64,000 nt of DNA, from positions 1 to 64,000 of the forward strand of contig NZ_CALXYQ010000012.1 of NCBI RefSeq assembly GCF_944393015.1, given 5' to 3'. This document shows, piece after piece, positions 27,130-36,134 of this stretch (position 1 is the stretch's first letter; each line of letters begins with the position of its first letter). The translations under genes were made by a program, and so were the position numbers. The notes under the pieces are model-generated. The model saw only the letters and a list, made by a program, of their open reading frames with translations. It ran no database searches and had not been told where the DNA came from. The stretch comes from an uncultured Brachyspira sp. (GTDB lineage: Bacteria; Spirochaetota; Brachyspiria; Brachyspirales; Brachyspiraceae).

Positions 27130-27621
27130 ATGATTAAGAAAATAACCGTTATAATCTCAATATTATCAATGCTATTTGTATTATCTTCATGCGAAACATT
27201 ACAGTCATCAGCAAGAGAAATTACAAGAAGCTACATAGAAGAACATAAACCTGATATAAAAGCAAAAAGTGCTAAAATATCAAGCGTAACATTACAGGAT
27301 ATCACTTTAACTACTCTATTTGAAATAAAAAACAATTTAGATTTTGAAGTTCCTATTGATAAAGTAAAAATAGACCTTGTTAATACTTCAGGAAAAACTT
27401 TTGCAACAGCTACTTCAGTAGAAACATTAAAGATACCTGCAAATCAGGCAAGAGATATTAATTTGGATTTTAAAGCTAAATATTTAGATGTATTTACAAC
27501 AGCTTTTGATGCTATAAAATCAAAATCTTTTAAATGTGATGCTAAAGTAACTTTGACATTCACTGTATACGGAATGAAATTTGAATTCCCTTATACTAAA
27601 GAATTAACATTTACAGAATAA
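27130..27621 (+). CDS. LEA2-type lipoprotein (paralogue 1)
   Basis: 163 residues. Lipoprotein signal with Cys21 (VLSSC). The mature part is a LEA type 2 domain: a VTLQDITLTTLFEIKNNLDF stretch split by beta turns, FEVPIDKVKIDLVN, and IPANQARDINLDFKAKY. About half of its residues match the next gene's product, so the two are recent tandem duplicates. It probably lies on the periplasmic face of a membrane. Function unknown. Confidence 0.82.
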   Translation: MIKKITVIISILSMLFVLSSCETLQSSAREITRSYIEEHKPDIKAKSAKISSVTLQDITLTTLFEIKNNLDFEVPIDKVKIDLVNTSGKTFATATSVETLKIPANQARDINLDFKAKYLDVFTTAFDAIKSKSFKCDAKVTLTFTVYGMKFEFPYTKELTFTE

Positions 27622-27663
27622 ATAAAGTTACTGTAATATTTTAAGATAAAGTAATAAAATATC

Positions 27664-28152
27664 ATGAAATTAATTAAAATATCTGCTTTTTTAATGCTGA
27701 TAATTATATCATGCTCTAAAGTAAAATCAGAGGCTGATAAAATTACAAGGGAGTACATAGAAAAATATAAGCCCGATATAACAGTAAAATCTGCCTCTAT
27801 AGATAATATGACTTTATCTGATATTACATTAAATACATTGCTGGAAATAAAAAATAATTTACCTTTTGAGATTCCAATAGAAAAACTTGAAATAAACCTA
27901 ATTAATTCTTCAGGTGATATATTTGCTAATTCGGTATCATCTGAAGAATCAAATATTATAAAAATTCCTGCAAATGATTCTAGAGAAATGAATATGAAAT
28001 CTAAGGCCAAATATATGGATTTATTTCAAACAGCTTTAGATGCTATAAAATCAGAAAGTCTTAAATGCAATGCTGATATAATTTTAACTTTTAATGTTTA
28101 CGGTATGAATTTCAATTTTAAATACAATGTAGAAATTAACTTTATAAAATAG
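27664..28152 (+). CDS. LEA2-type lipoprotein (paralogue 2)
   Basis: 162 residues, lipidated Cys17 (IIISC). It parallels paralogue 1 throughout: ITREYIEKYKPDI near 27-39, LEIKNNLPFEIPIEKLEI, IPANDSREMNMKSKAKYMD, and FNVYGMNFNFKY at the end. It is separated from paralogue 1 by 42 bp and ends directly against the convergent mcsB-like gene (no gap). Probably same localisation as paralogue 1, with diverged loops. Confidence 0.82.
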   Translation: MKLIKISAFLMLIIISCSKVKSEADKITREYIEKYKPDITVKSASIDNMTLSDITLNTLLEIKNNLPFEIPIEKLEINLINSSGDIFANSVSSEESNIIKIPANDSREMNMKSKAKYMDLFQTALDAIKSESLKCNADIILTFNVYGMNFNFKYNVEINFIK

Positions 28153-29160
28153 CTATTTTTTTAATATATCTCTTATAACATTAGCCCTTATTTCATCGAT
28201 ATTTCTATAATAGCTGCTTTTTTCATATAAATGCTTTAAATGAGCATTCTTACCTACAAATGCCATATAATATATAGTATCCAAACTTATATTATCAATA
28301 ATATCATAATAAAGTCCTAATCTGAGCCATAAGCTATAATTGATAAGTTCTCTATATTTTAATGATCTTGCTGCTAATAATATGGCATTGCTTCTGTATA
28401 TTCTATCTTCTGCCTTTACTCTATCGAGTTTTTTTATTCTATTTCTTATTTTCTTTTCTTTTTCGGATATCTCTTTAACTTTTTCTATAATAGTATCAAG
28501 TATGAATTTTTCAGTAACCCCTATCATAATATTGTTACTTAATATAAGCAAACCATTTTTTACATTTACTTCAAGCCCCTTTTTATTGCATTCACTTACA
28601 ATATAATCTACATTATCAGGAGTTTTCCAAGTAAGACAAGGTACAGCAACACAAACTTCAGCCTTCATAGCAGTACCTATTATATTCGGGGAGCTTGTAA
28701 GAAATCCGAACTTTTTATCATAAGAAAAATCTATTCTCTGATCTAAAGCACTCTCTATTTCATAAGCTTTATTAAAGCATTTTTCTAATTCTAATCCTCT
28801 TGCTATAGTTTGAATTTCTAAATGTTCATTTGAATTGATCAATAAAGATACATCTTCATCTTCATCTGTAAATAATGATGCATGCACTATATTTTTATTG
28901 TTTGGTATAGTAAGATTTTCTATAAGCATTCTAATATTAATAGCAGGCATCTCAATAAGTTTATTATATGATAAATTAAGATTTAATTCTTCTATATTAG
29001 ATTTTAAAATATTTTCTGTATTATTAAAATCTTCTTTATCCATATTATGAAAGAATCTAATATCATCTAAATTCCTATAAATTGAAATTTTAGAATATAA
29101 TACTATATTATCATCTTCACCTTTTTTATATATCCAATTTGCTGTATTATTAACGGACAT
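28153..29160 (-). CDS. mcsB: McsB-like protein-arginine kinase homologue, probably inactive
   Basis: 335 residues, alignable with McsB along its length (RNLDDIRF, LLINSNEHLEIQ, FGFLTSSPNIIGTAMKAEV, EDRIYRSNAIL). Phosphagen-kinase active-site residues are largely replaced. SSRIRLARN became YSKISIYRN. NEEDHIRIQ became NSNEHLEIQ, so the catalytic Glu pair and the Arg are lost. The TSCPTNVGTGLRASV block became TSSPNIIGTAMKAEV, so the Cys and the Arg are lost. The RGxYGEGTEA loop is not visible. It is likely a pseudokinase that still pairs with McsA (11-bp overlap). ctsR and clpC are not adjacent. Confidence 0.82.
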   Translation of the reverse strand: MSVNNTANWIYKKGEDDNIVLYSKISIYRNLDDIRFFHNMDKEDFNNTENILKSNIEELNLNLSYNKLIEMPAINIRMLIENLTIPNNKNIVHASLFTDEDEDVSLLINSNEHLEIQTIARGLELEKCFNKAYEIESALDQRIDFSYDKKFGFLTSSPNIIGTAMKAEVCVAVPCLTWKTPDNVDYIVSECNKKGLEVNVKNGLLILSNNIMIGVTEKFILDTIIEKVKEISEKEKKIRNRIKKLDRVKAEDRIYRSNAILLAARSLKYRELINYSLWLRLGLYYDIIDNISLDTIYYMAFVGKNAHLKHLYEKSSYYRNIDEIRANVIRDILKK

Positions 29161-29698
29161 CTTTTTTTTCGCTCTTAGTTTTTTTAGATATTAAATCTTT
29201 TTTCAAATGTTCTAATTTATCTCTTATCAAAGCAGCTTCTTCATATTTCTCTATTTTTATAAGAAGTTCTATTTCTTCTCTGTATTTACTAATTTTTGCT
29301 TCTATATCTTTATTGGTTAAATTTTTACTTGATATTTTTCCTATATGCTTATTTTCTCTATGTATCTTTTTAATATGCTTGCTAAGTTCTGATTTAAAAT
29401 ACTCATAGCATTTAGGACATGATACTACACCGGTTTTTATAAAATCATCTAAAGAATATCCGCAAACTTTGCATATTTTATTAGAATTCGGAGTTTTTTT
29501 CTTTTTCTTTTTGGAAGGCAATGATTTATAATTAGGAAATATAGTATCAATATTATTAAACTCTAATTCTAGGCATTTTTCTATAATATTGCCATTCATT
29601 TCGCATTCTTTACATATATGAATTACTCTGCGTTCATTACCTATTATTTCTTGAATATATAATACAGCTTTTTCTTTGCCACAGATATTGCACTTCAA
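29150..29698 (-). CDS. mcsA: McsA-like zinc-finger/UVR-domain protein
   Basis: 182 residues. Two CxxC pairs at the N-terminus (C3/C6 and C29/C32) and a second set in CKVCGYSLDDFIKTG and CPKCYEYF form McsA-type zinc sites. Residues about 135-170 form a UVR motif helix pair (YREEIELLIKIEKYEEAA). McsA normally activates the arginine kinase McsB and works with CtsR and ClpC in stress control; here only McsB is adjacent, and the genes overlap by 11 bp. Confidence 0.85.
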   Translation of the reverse strand: MKCNICGKEKAVLYIQEIIGNERRVIHICKECEMNGNIIEKCLELEFNNIDTIFPNYKSLPSKKKKKKTPNSNKICKVCGYSLDDFIKTGVVSCPKCYEYFKSELSKHIKKIHRENKHIGKISSKNLTNKDIEAKISKYREEIELLIKIEKYEEAALIRDKLEHLKKDLISKKTKSEKKDVR

Positions 29699-29772
29699 AA
29701 TTATTGCCCCTAATAACTTATTATTAAAATTTTATCATTTAATAAAAAAAAAAGCAAATAATTAATATGATT

Positions 29773-30483
29773 TTATCTTAATTTTATAAAAATATCTAAA
29801 TCTTCTCTATTAGTGATTTTTATATTATCAGATGAACATTCAGCTATTTTAACATCCCCAAAATATTTACTGTATATTTCAGCATCATCTGTAACTAAAC
29901 CAGCATCTTTATCATTTATATACATTTCTATAGCTTTCATGTAATTATCAAATTTAAAACCTTGAGGAGTAGCTGCCCTATAAAGATAGGTTCTATCAAT
30001 AGTGTCTGTTATAGTTTTATTATCATTAACCTTTTTAATTGTATCTACAACCTTAGAAGCCAATATGGCAGCATCATATTTCAAAACTGTTTCATATAAT
30101 AAGGCAATTTCTTTTTTCTTTACCAAAGGTCTCACACCATCATGAATAAATACATAATCTGTTTTAATATCTTCTCTATGCTCATTTAAAAAAGTCATAG
30201 CATTATATACAGAATATACTCTCTCTTTGCCGCCGCTTATATAATGCATATTCTTCTTTATTTTTTCTTTTATGAGTTCTTCTTTTTCTATATATTTTTT
30301 TATATTTTTTATCTCTTCTTCGGCACTAACTAAAACAACATTATTGAAATTAAATTTAAGCATATTTATAAGAGTATGAATAAATATAGGCTTATTATCA
30401 ACCTTTATAAATTGTTTTTTTACTTTACCGGCAAATCTTCTTGAGCTTCCTGCTATTAATATTACTAAAGTTGTATTATTCAT
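29773..30483 (-). CDS. ispD: 2-C-methyl-D-erythritol 4-phosphate cytidylyltransferase
   Basis: 236 residues. The nucleotide-binding start is LVILIAGSSRRFAGKVKKQF (about 5-24; the usual GxGxR loop is AGSSRRF), then FIHDGVRPLV near 108-117, KVVDTIKK, and RAATPQGF near 154-161, the IspD signatures. It makes CDP-methylerythritol in the non-mevalonate isoprenoid pathway. It lies 14 bp after a MATE transporter gene and 74 bp ahead of mcsA on the same strand. Confidence 0.92.
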   Translation of the reverse strand: MNNTTLVILIAGSSRRFAGKVKKQFIKVDNKPIFIHTLINMLKFNFNNVVLVSAEEEIKNIKKYIEKEELIKEKIKKNMHYISGGKERVYSVYNAMTFLNEHREDIKTDYVFIHDGVRPLVKKKEIALLYETVLKYDAAILASKVVDTIKKVNDNKTITDTIDRTYLYRAATPQGFKFDNYMKAIEMYINDKDAGLVTDDAEIYSKYFGDVKIAECSSDNIKITNREDLDIFIKLR

Positions 30484-30497
30484 AAATATTCATTCTC

Positions 30498-32345
30498 TCA
30501 GTTATTTTTTGCATCATTATTTTTATTTCTTAAATTCCTTCTCTCTTCTTTGCGTTTTTGGCTTTCTATTTTTTTCTCTTCTCTTACTCTATGTCTTGCT
30601 GCTCTTCTAGCCTGAACTTCCTGCTTCATTTGTAATTTTTTAGCCTCTTTCTCTTTTTTCCTATTTTCATTATATTCTCTGCGTTCTTGATTTCTTTTCT
30701 CTCTCAATTCTTTCATCTCTTCAAGCTGCATTCTCCATTCAGCCCTCTCTAATTTTCTCTTTTCTTCTCTCTGTATTTCTCTCTCTTCTTTTTCCTGCAT
30801 TCTCTCTATCTTTTCAAGTTCTTTTTCTCTAAATAAAACAAGTTTAACAGGGTCTTTTATTTTGCTCAATTTCTCTCTCATCTTCTGAACATAAACTTTT
30901 CTTTTACCAATATTTTTAGGGAATAATTTAGCTCCTAAAGCATCTACAAATAATCTAGTCCTTAAAACAAGACTATTTTGTGTTTTCAAATTGATAACAG
31001 AAACCCAAGGCACTCTTAATATTATGACAAGTGCTATTACTCCAGCCATAGTATTTGAAAATAAATTTCCCCAGAATACTGACCAATATGATAAATACTT
31101 GCTTGTTAAAAGAATAAATATGAATCTCAAAGCCCATATTCTAAGTATGCTTATTATAAGAGGTATTCTAGTTCTTCCAAGTCCAATTAAAGCACCTTGA
31201 GAAACCATAGCTACACCAAAACCTAATACTCCAAAAGCAAATATAGGAAGGGATTTATTAGCTACATATAAGTCTTCAGCTTCCCTAGTAAATAATATAG
31301 TAAGATGAGGCGTAAGAGGTATAATAATAGCTATAAGAATAACAGCCGTAATAACTGACATTATAATTCCTGTATAACAAGACTTTTTAGCTTTATCATT
31401 ATACTTCGCACCTATATTCATACTAACCATTGTAGTAACAGCAGAACCAAAAGCAGCAACAAAATTGAAGCATATATTAACTATATTATTAGATATACCC
31501 TGTCCGTTTAATACTGCAGCTCCATATCTTTCAACTTCTATATTGATAAGTAAAAATCCAAAATTAGTTAAAAATGTACTAAGCATTGAAGGAACACCTA
31601 TAATCATAAGTTCTTTCAATACAGTAAAATCAAATTTAAAATCTTTTAAAGATAATTTATCATCGCCTTTCTTTATAAATAAATCATAATACATCCAAAC
31701 TGTTACTATAGAATAAGTGGAAAATGAAGCTAATACACTTCCAACTACACCCAAATGAAGTAAATAAACATATATAAAATTAAATAATACTTTTAAAAGC
31801 AGTAATATTATACTTCTTATAAGAGTAGCTTCAGGTTTACCATTAGCATTTTTTATACCATTATATAAAGCAGCTAAAAATGTCATAGGCATAACAAAGC
31901 TGTATAAAGATAAATATGTAAATACATTCTCTTTAATATTAGGAAGAAGATTCATTGATACTAATATACTTACAACATATAGAGTAGGACCCATAGCAAT
32001 TCCAAACATTACACCTATAACAACTATCTGTGTGGATATTCTTTTTGCATTTTGAAAGTCCCCTAGTCCATTATACTGCCCTACTATAGCCATAGCAGCA
32101 ACACCCAAACCTTGAGATAATGCCGTCATCATATTGATTATAGGTTCTGCAAAATGCACGCTGCTTGCTATAACAGTACCTGCAACATTATTAAGAAAAA
32201 GTCCGTCCATTAATGGTATCATAGACACTACTATACTCATTATAAGAGTAGGAATAGATAACATTATTAATGTATTAGTAATAGGACCATAAAGTATTAA
32301 ATCACGTCTTGCCTCTGTAGATTGACTTTTAAAAAAACTAATCAT
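30498..32345 (-). CDS. MATE-family transporter with long charged C-terminal tail
   Basis: 615 residues. The first 450 are a normal 12-helix MATE (MOP superfamily) exporter: TLIMLSIPTLIMS, PLMDGLFLNN, the GQYNG motif near 90-94, and GIKNANGKPEAT near 163-174. Residues about 470-615 form an extra region almost entirely of Lys, Arg and Glu with heptad patterns, predicted as one or two long coiled coils in the cytoplasm. Typical MATE proteins end at 440-480. The substrate is unknown. It is followed by ispD after 14 bp. Confidence 0.88.
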   Translation of the reverse strand: MISFFKSQSTEARRDLILYGPITNTLIMLSIPTLIMSIVVSMIPLMDGLFLNNVAGTVIASSVHFAEPIINMMTALSQGLGVAAMAIVGQYNGLGDFQNAKRISTQIVVIGVMFGIAMGPTLYVVSILVSMNLLPNIKENVFTYLSLYSFVMPMTFLAALYNGIKNANGKPEATLIRSIILLLLKVLFNFIYVYLLHLGVVGSVLASFSTYSIVTVWMYYDLFIKKGDDKLSLKDFKFDFTVLKELMIIGVPSMLSTFLTNFGFLLINIEVERYGAAVLNGQGISNNIVNICFNFVAAFGSAVTTMVSMNIGAKYNDKAKKSCYTGIIMSVITAVILIAIIIPLTPHLTILFTREAEDLYVANKSLPIFAFGVLGFGVAMVSQGALIGLGRTRIPLIISILRIWALRFIFILLTSKYLSYWSVFWGNLFSNTMAGVIALVIILRVPWVSVINLKTQNSLVLRTRLFVDALGAKLFPKNIGKRKVYVQKMREKLSKIKDPVKLVLFREKELEKIERMQEKEEREIQREEKRKLERAEWRMQLEEMKELREKRNQERREYNENRKKEKEAKKLQMKQEVQARRAARHRVREEKKIESQKRKEERRNLRNKNNDAKNN

Positions 32346-32581
32346 ACTTATCCTTTAAAATTTCTCGTATAAATAATATAACCGATTATTATATATTTTA
32401 TATTAAAAAAAATTTTTTGCATAAATAAAACAAAAAAATTAATTTTTTTTGATTATTATACAAACAGATAATTATATTAATAATAATTTTATAGTTTTGA
32501 TAAAAAACATAATAATATTTAACTATAAAGCAGTATACAAAAATTATTTATTTTTATTTCCATAAATAGTAAATAAATTAG

Positions 32582-32616
32582 ATTTAAGGGAGCTTTTATA
32601 AGCCCCCTTTTTATTT
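32582..32616. terminator. Bidirectional terminator-like hairpin beyond the PBP1A gene
   Basis: GGGAGCTTTTATAAGCCCCC folds as a hairpin, with TTTTTATTTT on the plus-strand side. On the minus strand it ends the PBP1A transcript with a poorer T tract. The better T-run faces plus-strand transcription, for which no gene is seen upstream in the 270-bp gap. Confidence 0.55.
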
Positions 32617-34991
32617 TAACTTCTTATATTTCCTAAACTAGGATCTTCTATATTATCTTCAGGAAGCAAGTATATATTATTATTGTTTTGATTATTATTT
32701 TGTATGTTGTTATTTTGATTACTATCATAGCTGTTACTATTTTCATCTAAAGGAGTATAATAAAAATCTCCCTCATCTTCCATCATAGCATCATTAGTTG
32801 CATCATTTCTAGGAGTACCTGTTCTAATATGATCTATAGGACATTGAGTAGATAAATCAACATTTCCTCCCACTGTAAGCGGTGCTACATTTACACAAGT
32901 ATGATTTCTAGGAAGTCCTGAATCCTGGCAAATTTCTACTATCAATACATCATTAGGAACAGGCCAATTAAATTCCCTTTTAGACGATGGAGTTATAGCA
33001 TCAAGATATTGAAATGTAGCTAAAGCAGTAGTAGCTCCTCCTGTAACATTATTTGGAAGCAAATCATTTCTATCGCTTCCTATCCAAGTAATTGTAACTA
33101 TTTCATCATTATAGGCAGCAAACCAGTTATCTCTGTGTTCGCTTGTAGTACCTGTTTTTGCTGAATATGAAGGATATTTAAATCCATAAGTATTAGCACT
33201 TCTATATGCTGTTCCGCCTGGTGCTATTACTTTCTGTAAAGTAGTATTTAAAAAATAATAAGATGACGGAGATGTTGCACTTATTTTATGTGGTGTTCTA
33301 TCAACCAAAGCTGTAACGCTAAGCTCATTGCCGTCCATATCAATTATTTTATCTACTATATAAGGCTCATATTTAATACCGCCATTAGCCAATGCACTAT
33401 AAGCAGAAGCCAAATCAAGCGGACTCATCTCCATAGTTCCTAAACCTATAGATAAAGCATTCGGTATATAAGCATTTTCTCCAAAAAATTCCCTTGAATG
33501 TTCTATAAAATAAGAAAGTCCTATATCATTTAATAATTTCACAGCTATTGTATTAATAGATTTTGATAATGCTGTTTCTAAAGTTATTTCGCCTCTATAC
33601 CTTCTGTCAAAATTTCTAGGTGAATATGCAGGCTTTCCTGTACCCTGAGGATAACTATAATTAGTATCTAACATAGTAGAGAAAGGCTGTGCTCCCCCTT
33701 CAAATGCATATAAATATATAAAAGGCTTTATTACACTGCCTATTTGTCTTTTTGCCTGAACGGCTCTGTTAAATTGATTTTGCAATGTATATCCGTCTCC
33801 ACCTATCATTACAAGCACTCCGCCTGTTTTTGGGTCTATTGATACCATTGCCCCCTGATAACTTCTGTTTGAAGAACTAGCCTGCAATTTTCTTATATTT
33901 TCTTTCATAACAGAATCAGCTACTCTGTAATATCTTTCATTTACTGTTGTATATATTTTTAGTCCGGATAATGCAAGCTCATCTTTATTAAAATAATTTA
34001 ATAATTCCTGTCTTACATATTCATTGACATAAGGTGTTCTATTTACTGTCATTTTCCATTGAGCACCTTTTACCTGCTTATTGATATTAGTATACTCTTT
34101 ATCAAATAAAGCAAGTTCAGCTTCCATAGTTTCTTTATCTATAATCTTATTTTTTACAAGTCTTGATAATATCTGCTCTACTTTTTTTCTGCTGTTATCT
34201 GGGTTATTTACTATAGAATAGTATGTAGGGTTTGGAAGCATACCAACTAATATAGCATATTCTAATAATCTGCATTGTCTTAAAGGCTTATTGAAATAAT
34301 GATTGGCTGCAGCTTCAAATCCGTAATTTCCATCTCCAAGATAAACAGTATTGAAATACATAGCTAAAATTTCTTTCTTAGTATATTTCTGTTCTATCTC
34401 TCTAGCTGCAAACATTTCAAAAAGTTTTCTTTCTATAGTTCTTTCGCTTTTAGTGAATAATAATTTAGCCAACTGCTGGGTAAGTGTAGAACCTCCGCCT
34501 ATTATTTTTCTAGTTAAAATAGTTCTAATACCTAAATAGGCTGTTCTGAAATAGTTAATACCTTTATGAGAATAGAATTTCTGATCCTCCATCAAAAGCA
34601 ATGTCTGCTCCAAAAGAGGGTTAATATCATCAACATTAACAACCTCATAAGCTGGAGGCATATACTCACCTATCAATATATTATTTCTATCATATATCTT
34701 TGTAGGAGGAGAATCTCCGAAAGGATTTAAAGGATTGAAATATCTTATCCTTTTTTCATTGCCTCTTATAACTATTATATCATAGTATTCTTCAAGCATA
34801 GCCATACTTTGATCTCTTCTGGCTACCCAATCTTTATATACGCCTCCGACAAAGTAAATACCTATTATACCTACTGTAACGGATATGAATAAACATACTA
34901 TAAAAATAGTTAATATAAATTTCTTTAACTTTGATTTTTTCTTCTTTACTACATTGTTATTACTATTATCTTTGATTTTTTTCTTAAACAT
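32616..34991 (-). CDS. Class A penicillin-binding protein (PBP1A type)
   Basis: 791 residues, bifunctional peptidoglycan synthase. One N-terminal membrane helix (about 25-50). The GT51 glycosyltransferase domain (about 110-280) contains EDQKFYSHKG and GGSTLTQQLAK. The transpeptidase domain has the SxxK motif in GSVIKP, SxN in SKSIN and KTG in AKTGTT. The C-terminal 90 residues are Asn/Asp-rich and probably disordered. It polymerises and cross-links glycan in the periplasm. It is transcribed alone. Confidence 0.94.
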   Translation of the reverse strand: MFKKKIKDNSNNNVVKKKKSKLKKFILTIFIVCLFISVTVGIIGIYFVGGVYKDWVARRDQSMAMLEEYYDIIVIRGNEKRIRYFNPLNPFGDSPPTKIYDRNNILIGEYMPPAYEVVNVDDINPLLEQTLLLMEDQKFYSHKGINYFRTAYLGIRTILTRKIIGGGSTLTQQLAKLLFTKSERTIERKLFEMFAAREIEQKYTKKEILAMYFNTVYLGDGNYGFEAAANHYFNKPLRQCRLLEYAILVGMLPNPTYYSIVNNPDNSRKKVEQILSRLVKNKIIDKETMEAELALFDKEYTNINKQVKGAQWKMTVNRTPYVNEYVRQELLNYFNKDELALSGLKIYTTVNERYYRVADSVMKENIRKLQASSSNRSYQGAMVSIDPKTGGVLVMIGGDGYTLQNQFNRAVQAKRQIGSVIKPFIYLYAFEGGAQPFSTMLDTNYSYPQGTGKPAYSPRNFDRRYRGEITLETALSKSINTIAVKLLNDIGLSYFIEHSREFFGENAYIPNALSIGLGTMEMSPLDLASAYSALANGGIKYEPYIVDKIIDMDGNELSVTALVDRTPHKISATSPSSYYFLNTTLQKVIAPGGTAYRSANTYGFKYPSYSAKTGTTSEHRDNWFAAYNDEIVTITWIGSDRNDLLPNNVTGGATTALATFQYLDAITPSSKREFNWPVPNDVLIVEICQDSGLPRNHTCVNVAPLTVGGNVDLSTQCPIDHIRTGTPRNDATNDAMMEDEGDFYYTPLDENSNSYDSNQNNNIQNNNQNNNNIYLLPEDNIEDPSLGNIRS

Positions 34992-35173
34992 TTATCACCA
35001 TATTAACATAATTATATTATACTATATGATACTATAATATATATAACATTGCAAGCGGAATTTATTGAGAATTTTTTATTATTGATAACAAAAATTATTA
35101 GCTTTACATATTCTAAAATTATAATTGAATTATACATTTTTATATATTAAACTAAATAAAAAACATTTTATAA

Positions 35174-35581
35174 GTGAATATATTTATTATGAAGAATTTT
35201 CAAACTAAATCATTATTAACTGTAGCAATTTTATCAATAGTAACATGCGGTATATATTTTATTTATTGGATTTATGTTACAACAAATGATGTTAATAACT
35301 ATATGGAACAGGAATATATTAACCCAACATTGGCTGTTGTTTTATCAATAATAACATGCGGATTATTCGCTGTATATTGGTTCTATAAATATGGAACAAT
35401 AGTATTTAATGATATGAGCAAAAAGGCTGAACTAGACAGTTATGGTGAAAGTGCTGCCGTTTTGGCTATACTTCTATTTATACCGTTTGGATATATTTAT
35501 TCTATTATAGCTCTTCAATCTAAACTTAATATTATCTTCACTAAATATTCAGATAATGATTCAGAGAGTAATATACAATAA
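35174..35581 (+). CDS. DUF4234-domain membrane protein
   Basis: 135 residues from a GTG, or 130 from the ATG at 35189, which I prefer because the shorter form starts like relatives (MKNFQTKSL). Pattern: SIVTCGIYFIYWIYVTTNDVN, then a second similar unit ITCGLFAVYWFYKYG, and a third helix near the end. This doubled Y-x-Y-W hairpin helix is the DUF4234 layout. Membrane protein of unknown role. No clear Shine-Dalgarno for either start. Confidence 0.78.
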   Translation: MNIFIMKNFQTKSLLTVAILSIVTCGIYFIYWIYVTTNDVNNYMEQEYINPTLAVVLSIITCGLFAVYWFYKYGTIVFNDMSKKAELDSYGESAAVLAILLFIPFGYIYSIIALQSKLNIIFTKYSDNDSESNIQ

Positions 35582-35604
35582 AAATTTTTACTTATTTTAC
35601 AACA

Positions 35605-35830
35605 TTTACACCGCACGCTGAATAAATTTACAAATATAATACAATTCTTAATTTTAATGCAAATCATAAACAAAGTTAAGTTAATCGTGCGTTAAATAGA
35701 TTTTTAAAATTAAATAAAGCCTGGGTGGGTGCTATATTTTCTAATAGCGTAGAAAAACAAAATAAAGTAAAAATTTCATAATGATGCCTTTAAGAATAAA
35801 GGGCGGGATATGTAAATAAAATTTTTAACT
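35605..35830. repeat. Intergenic mosaic repeat, family B (copy 2)
   Basis: One unit from CCGCACGCTG to ATCGTGCGTTAA, then one from GCCTGGGTGGGTGCT to AGGGCGGGATATG. Same units as at 2553-2995. No ORF. The following stretch to 36134 holds a regulatory array (see next entries). Confidence 0.7.
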
Positions 35831-35940
35831 GTAAAAGCTAATATATTTATATTAAAAAATTATAATTTTTAACTAGAATTTCCAGTTCATTTCTAATTTT
35901 CATATAAAAATATTATATTTATAGCCAATTTTGCAGTATT

Positions 35941-35957
35941 TGTAAATATATTTTACA
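35941..35957. promoter_or_regulatory. Inverted TGTAAA-N5-TTTACA box (upstream copy)
   Basis: Perfect inverted hexamers with a 5-bp centre. The same arrangement occurs at 36093-36109. Probable regulator binding site upstream of the BLIP-like gene. Confidence 0.5.
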
Positions 35958-36024
35958 CTAATTCTTTTTATACAGCTAATTTATGTATTATATGTATTAC
36001 AATAATCTATTTTTAAATTAGTTT

Positions 36025-36052
36025 TGTAAAATTATTGTAAATTATTTGTAAA
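36025..36052 (+). promoter_or_regulatory. Three direct TGTAAA boxes with exact 11-bp period
   Basis: TGTAAA starts at 36025, 36036 and 36047, each separated by 5 bp. Direct hexamers every 11 bp are how OmpR/PhoB-family response regulators bind (WalR consensus TGTWAH-N5-TGTWAH). The array ends 6 bp before the -35 box, a typical activator position. Confidence 0.6.
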
Positions 36053-36058
36053 TAAATA

Positions 36059-36086
36059 TTGCTTATTTTTTACATTCTGCTATAAT
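36059..36086 (+). promoter_or_regulatory. Promoter of the BLIP-like gene
   Basis: TTGCTT, 16-bp spacer, TATAAT. A weak -35 box just downstream of the TGTAAA array suggests an activated promoter. Confidence 0.65.
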
Positions 36087-36092
36087 TATAAA

Positions 36093-36109
36093 TGTAAAGA
36101 GAATTTACA
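36093..36109. promoter_or_regulatory. Inverted TGTAAA-N5-TTTACA box in the 5' leader
   Basis: Perfect inverted hexamers around GAGAA, at the expected transcript start, 26 bp before the ATG. It could act as a repressor site, or as a short hairpin in the leader RNA. Confidence 0.5.
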
Positions 36110-36134
36110 AATACCAACTGTAAGGAGATACAAT

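Noticed and set aside
36025-36052. CRISPR-like array
   Set aside because: Repeats are 6-bp boxes with 5-bp spacing, not 20-40-bp repeats with unique spacers; they fit a regulator array.
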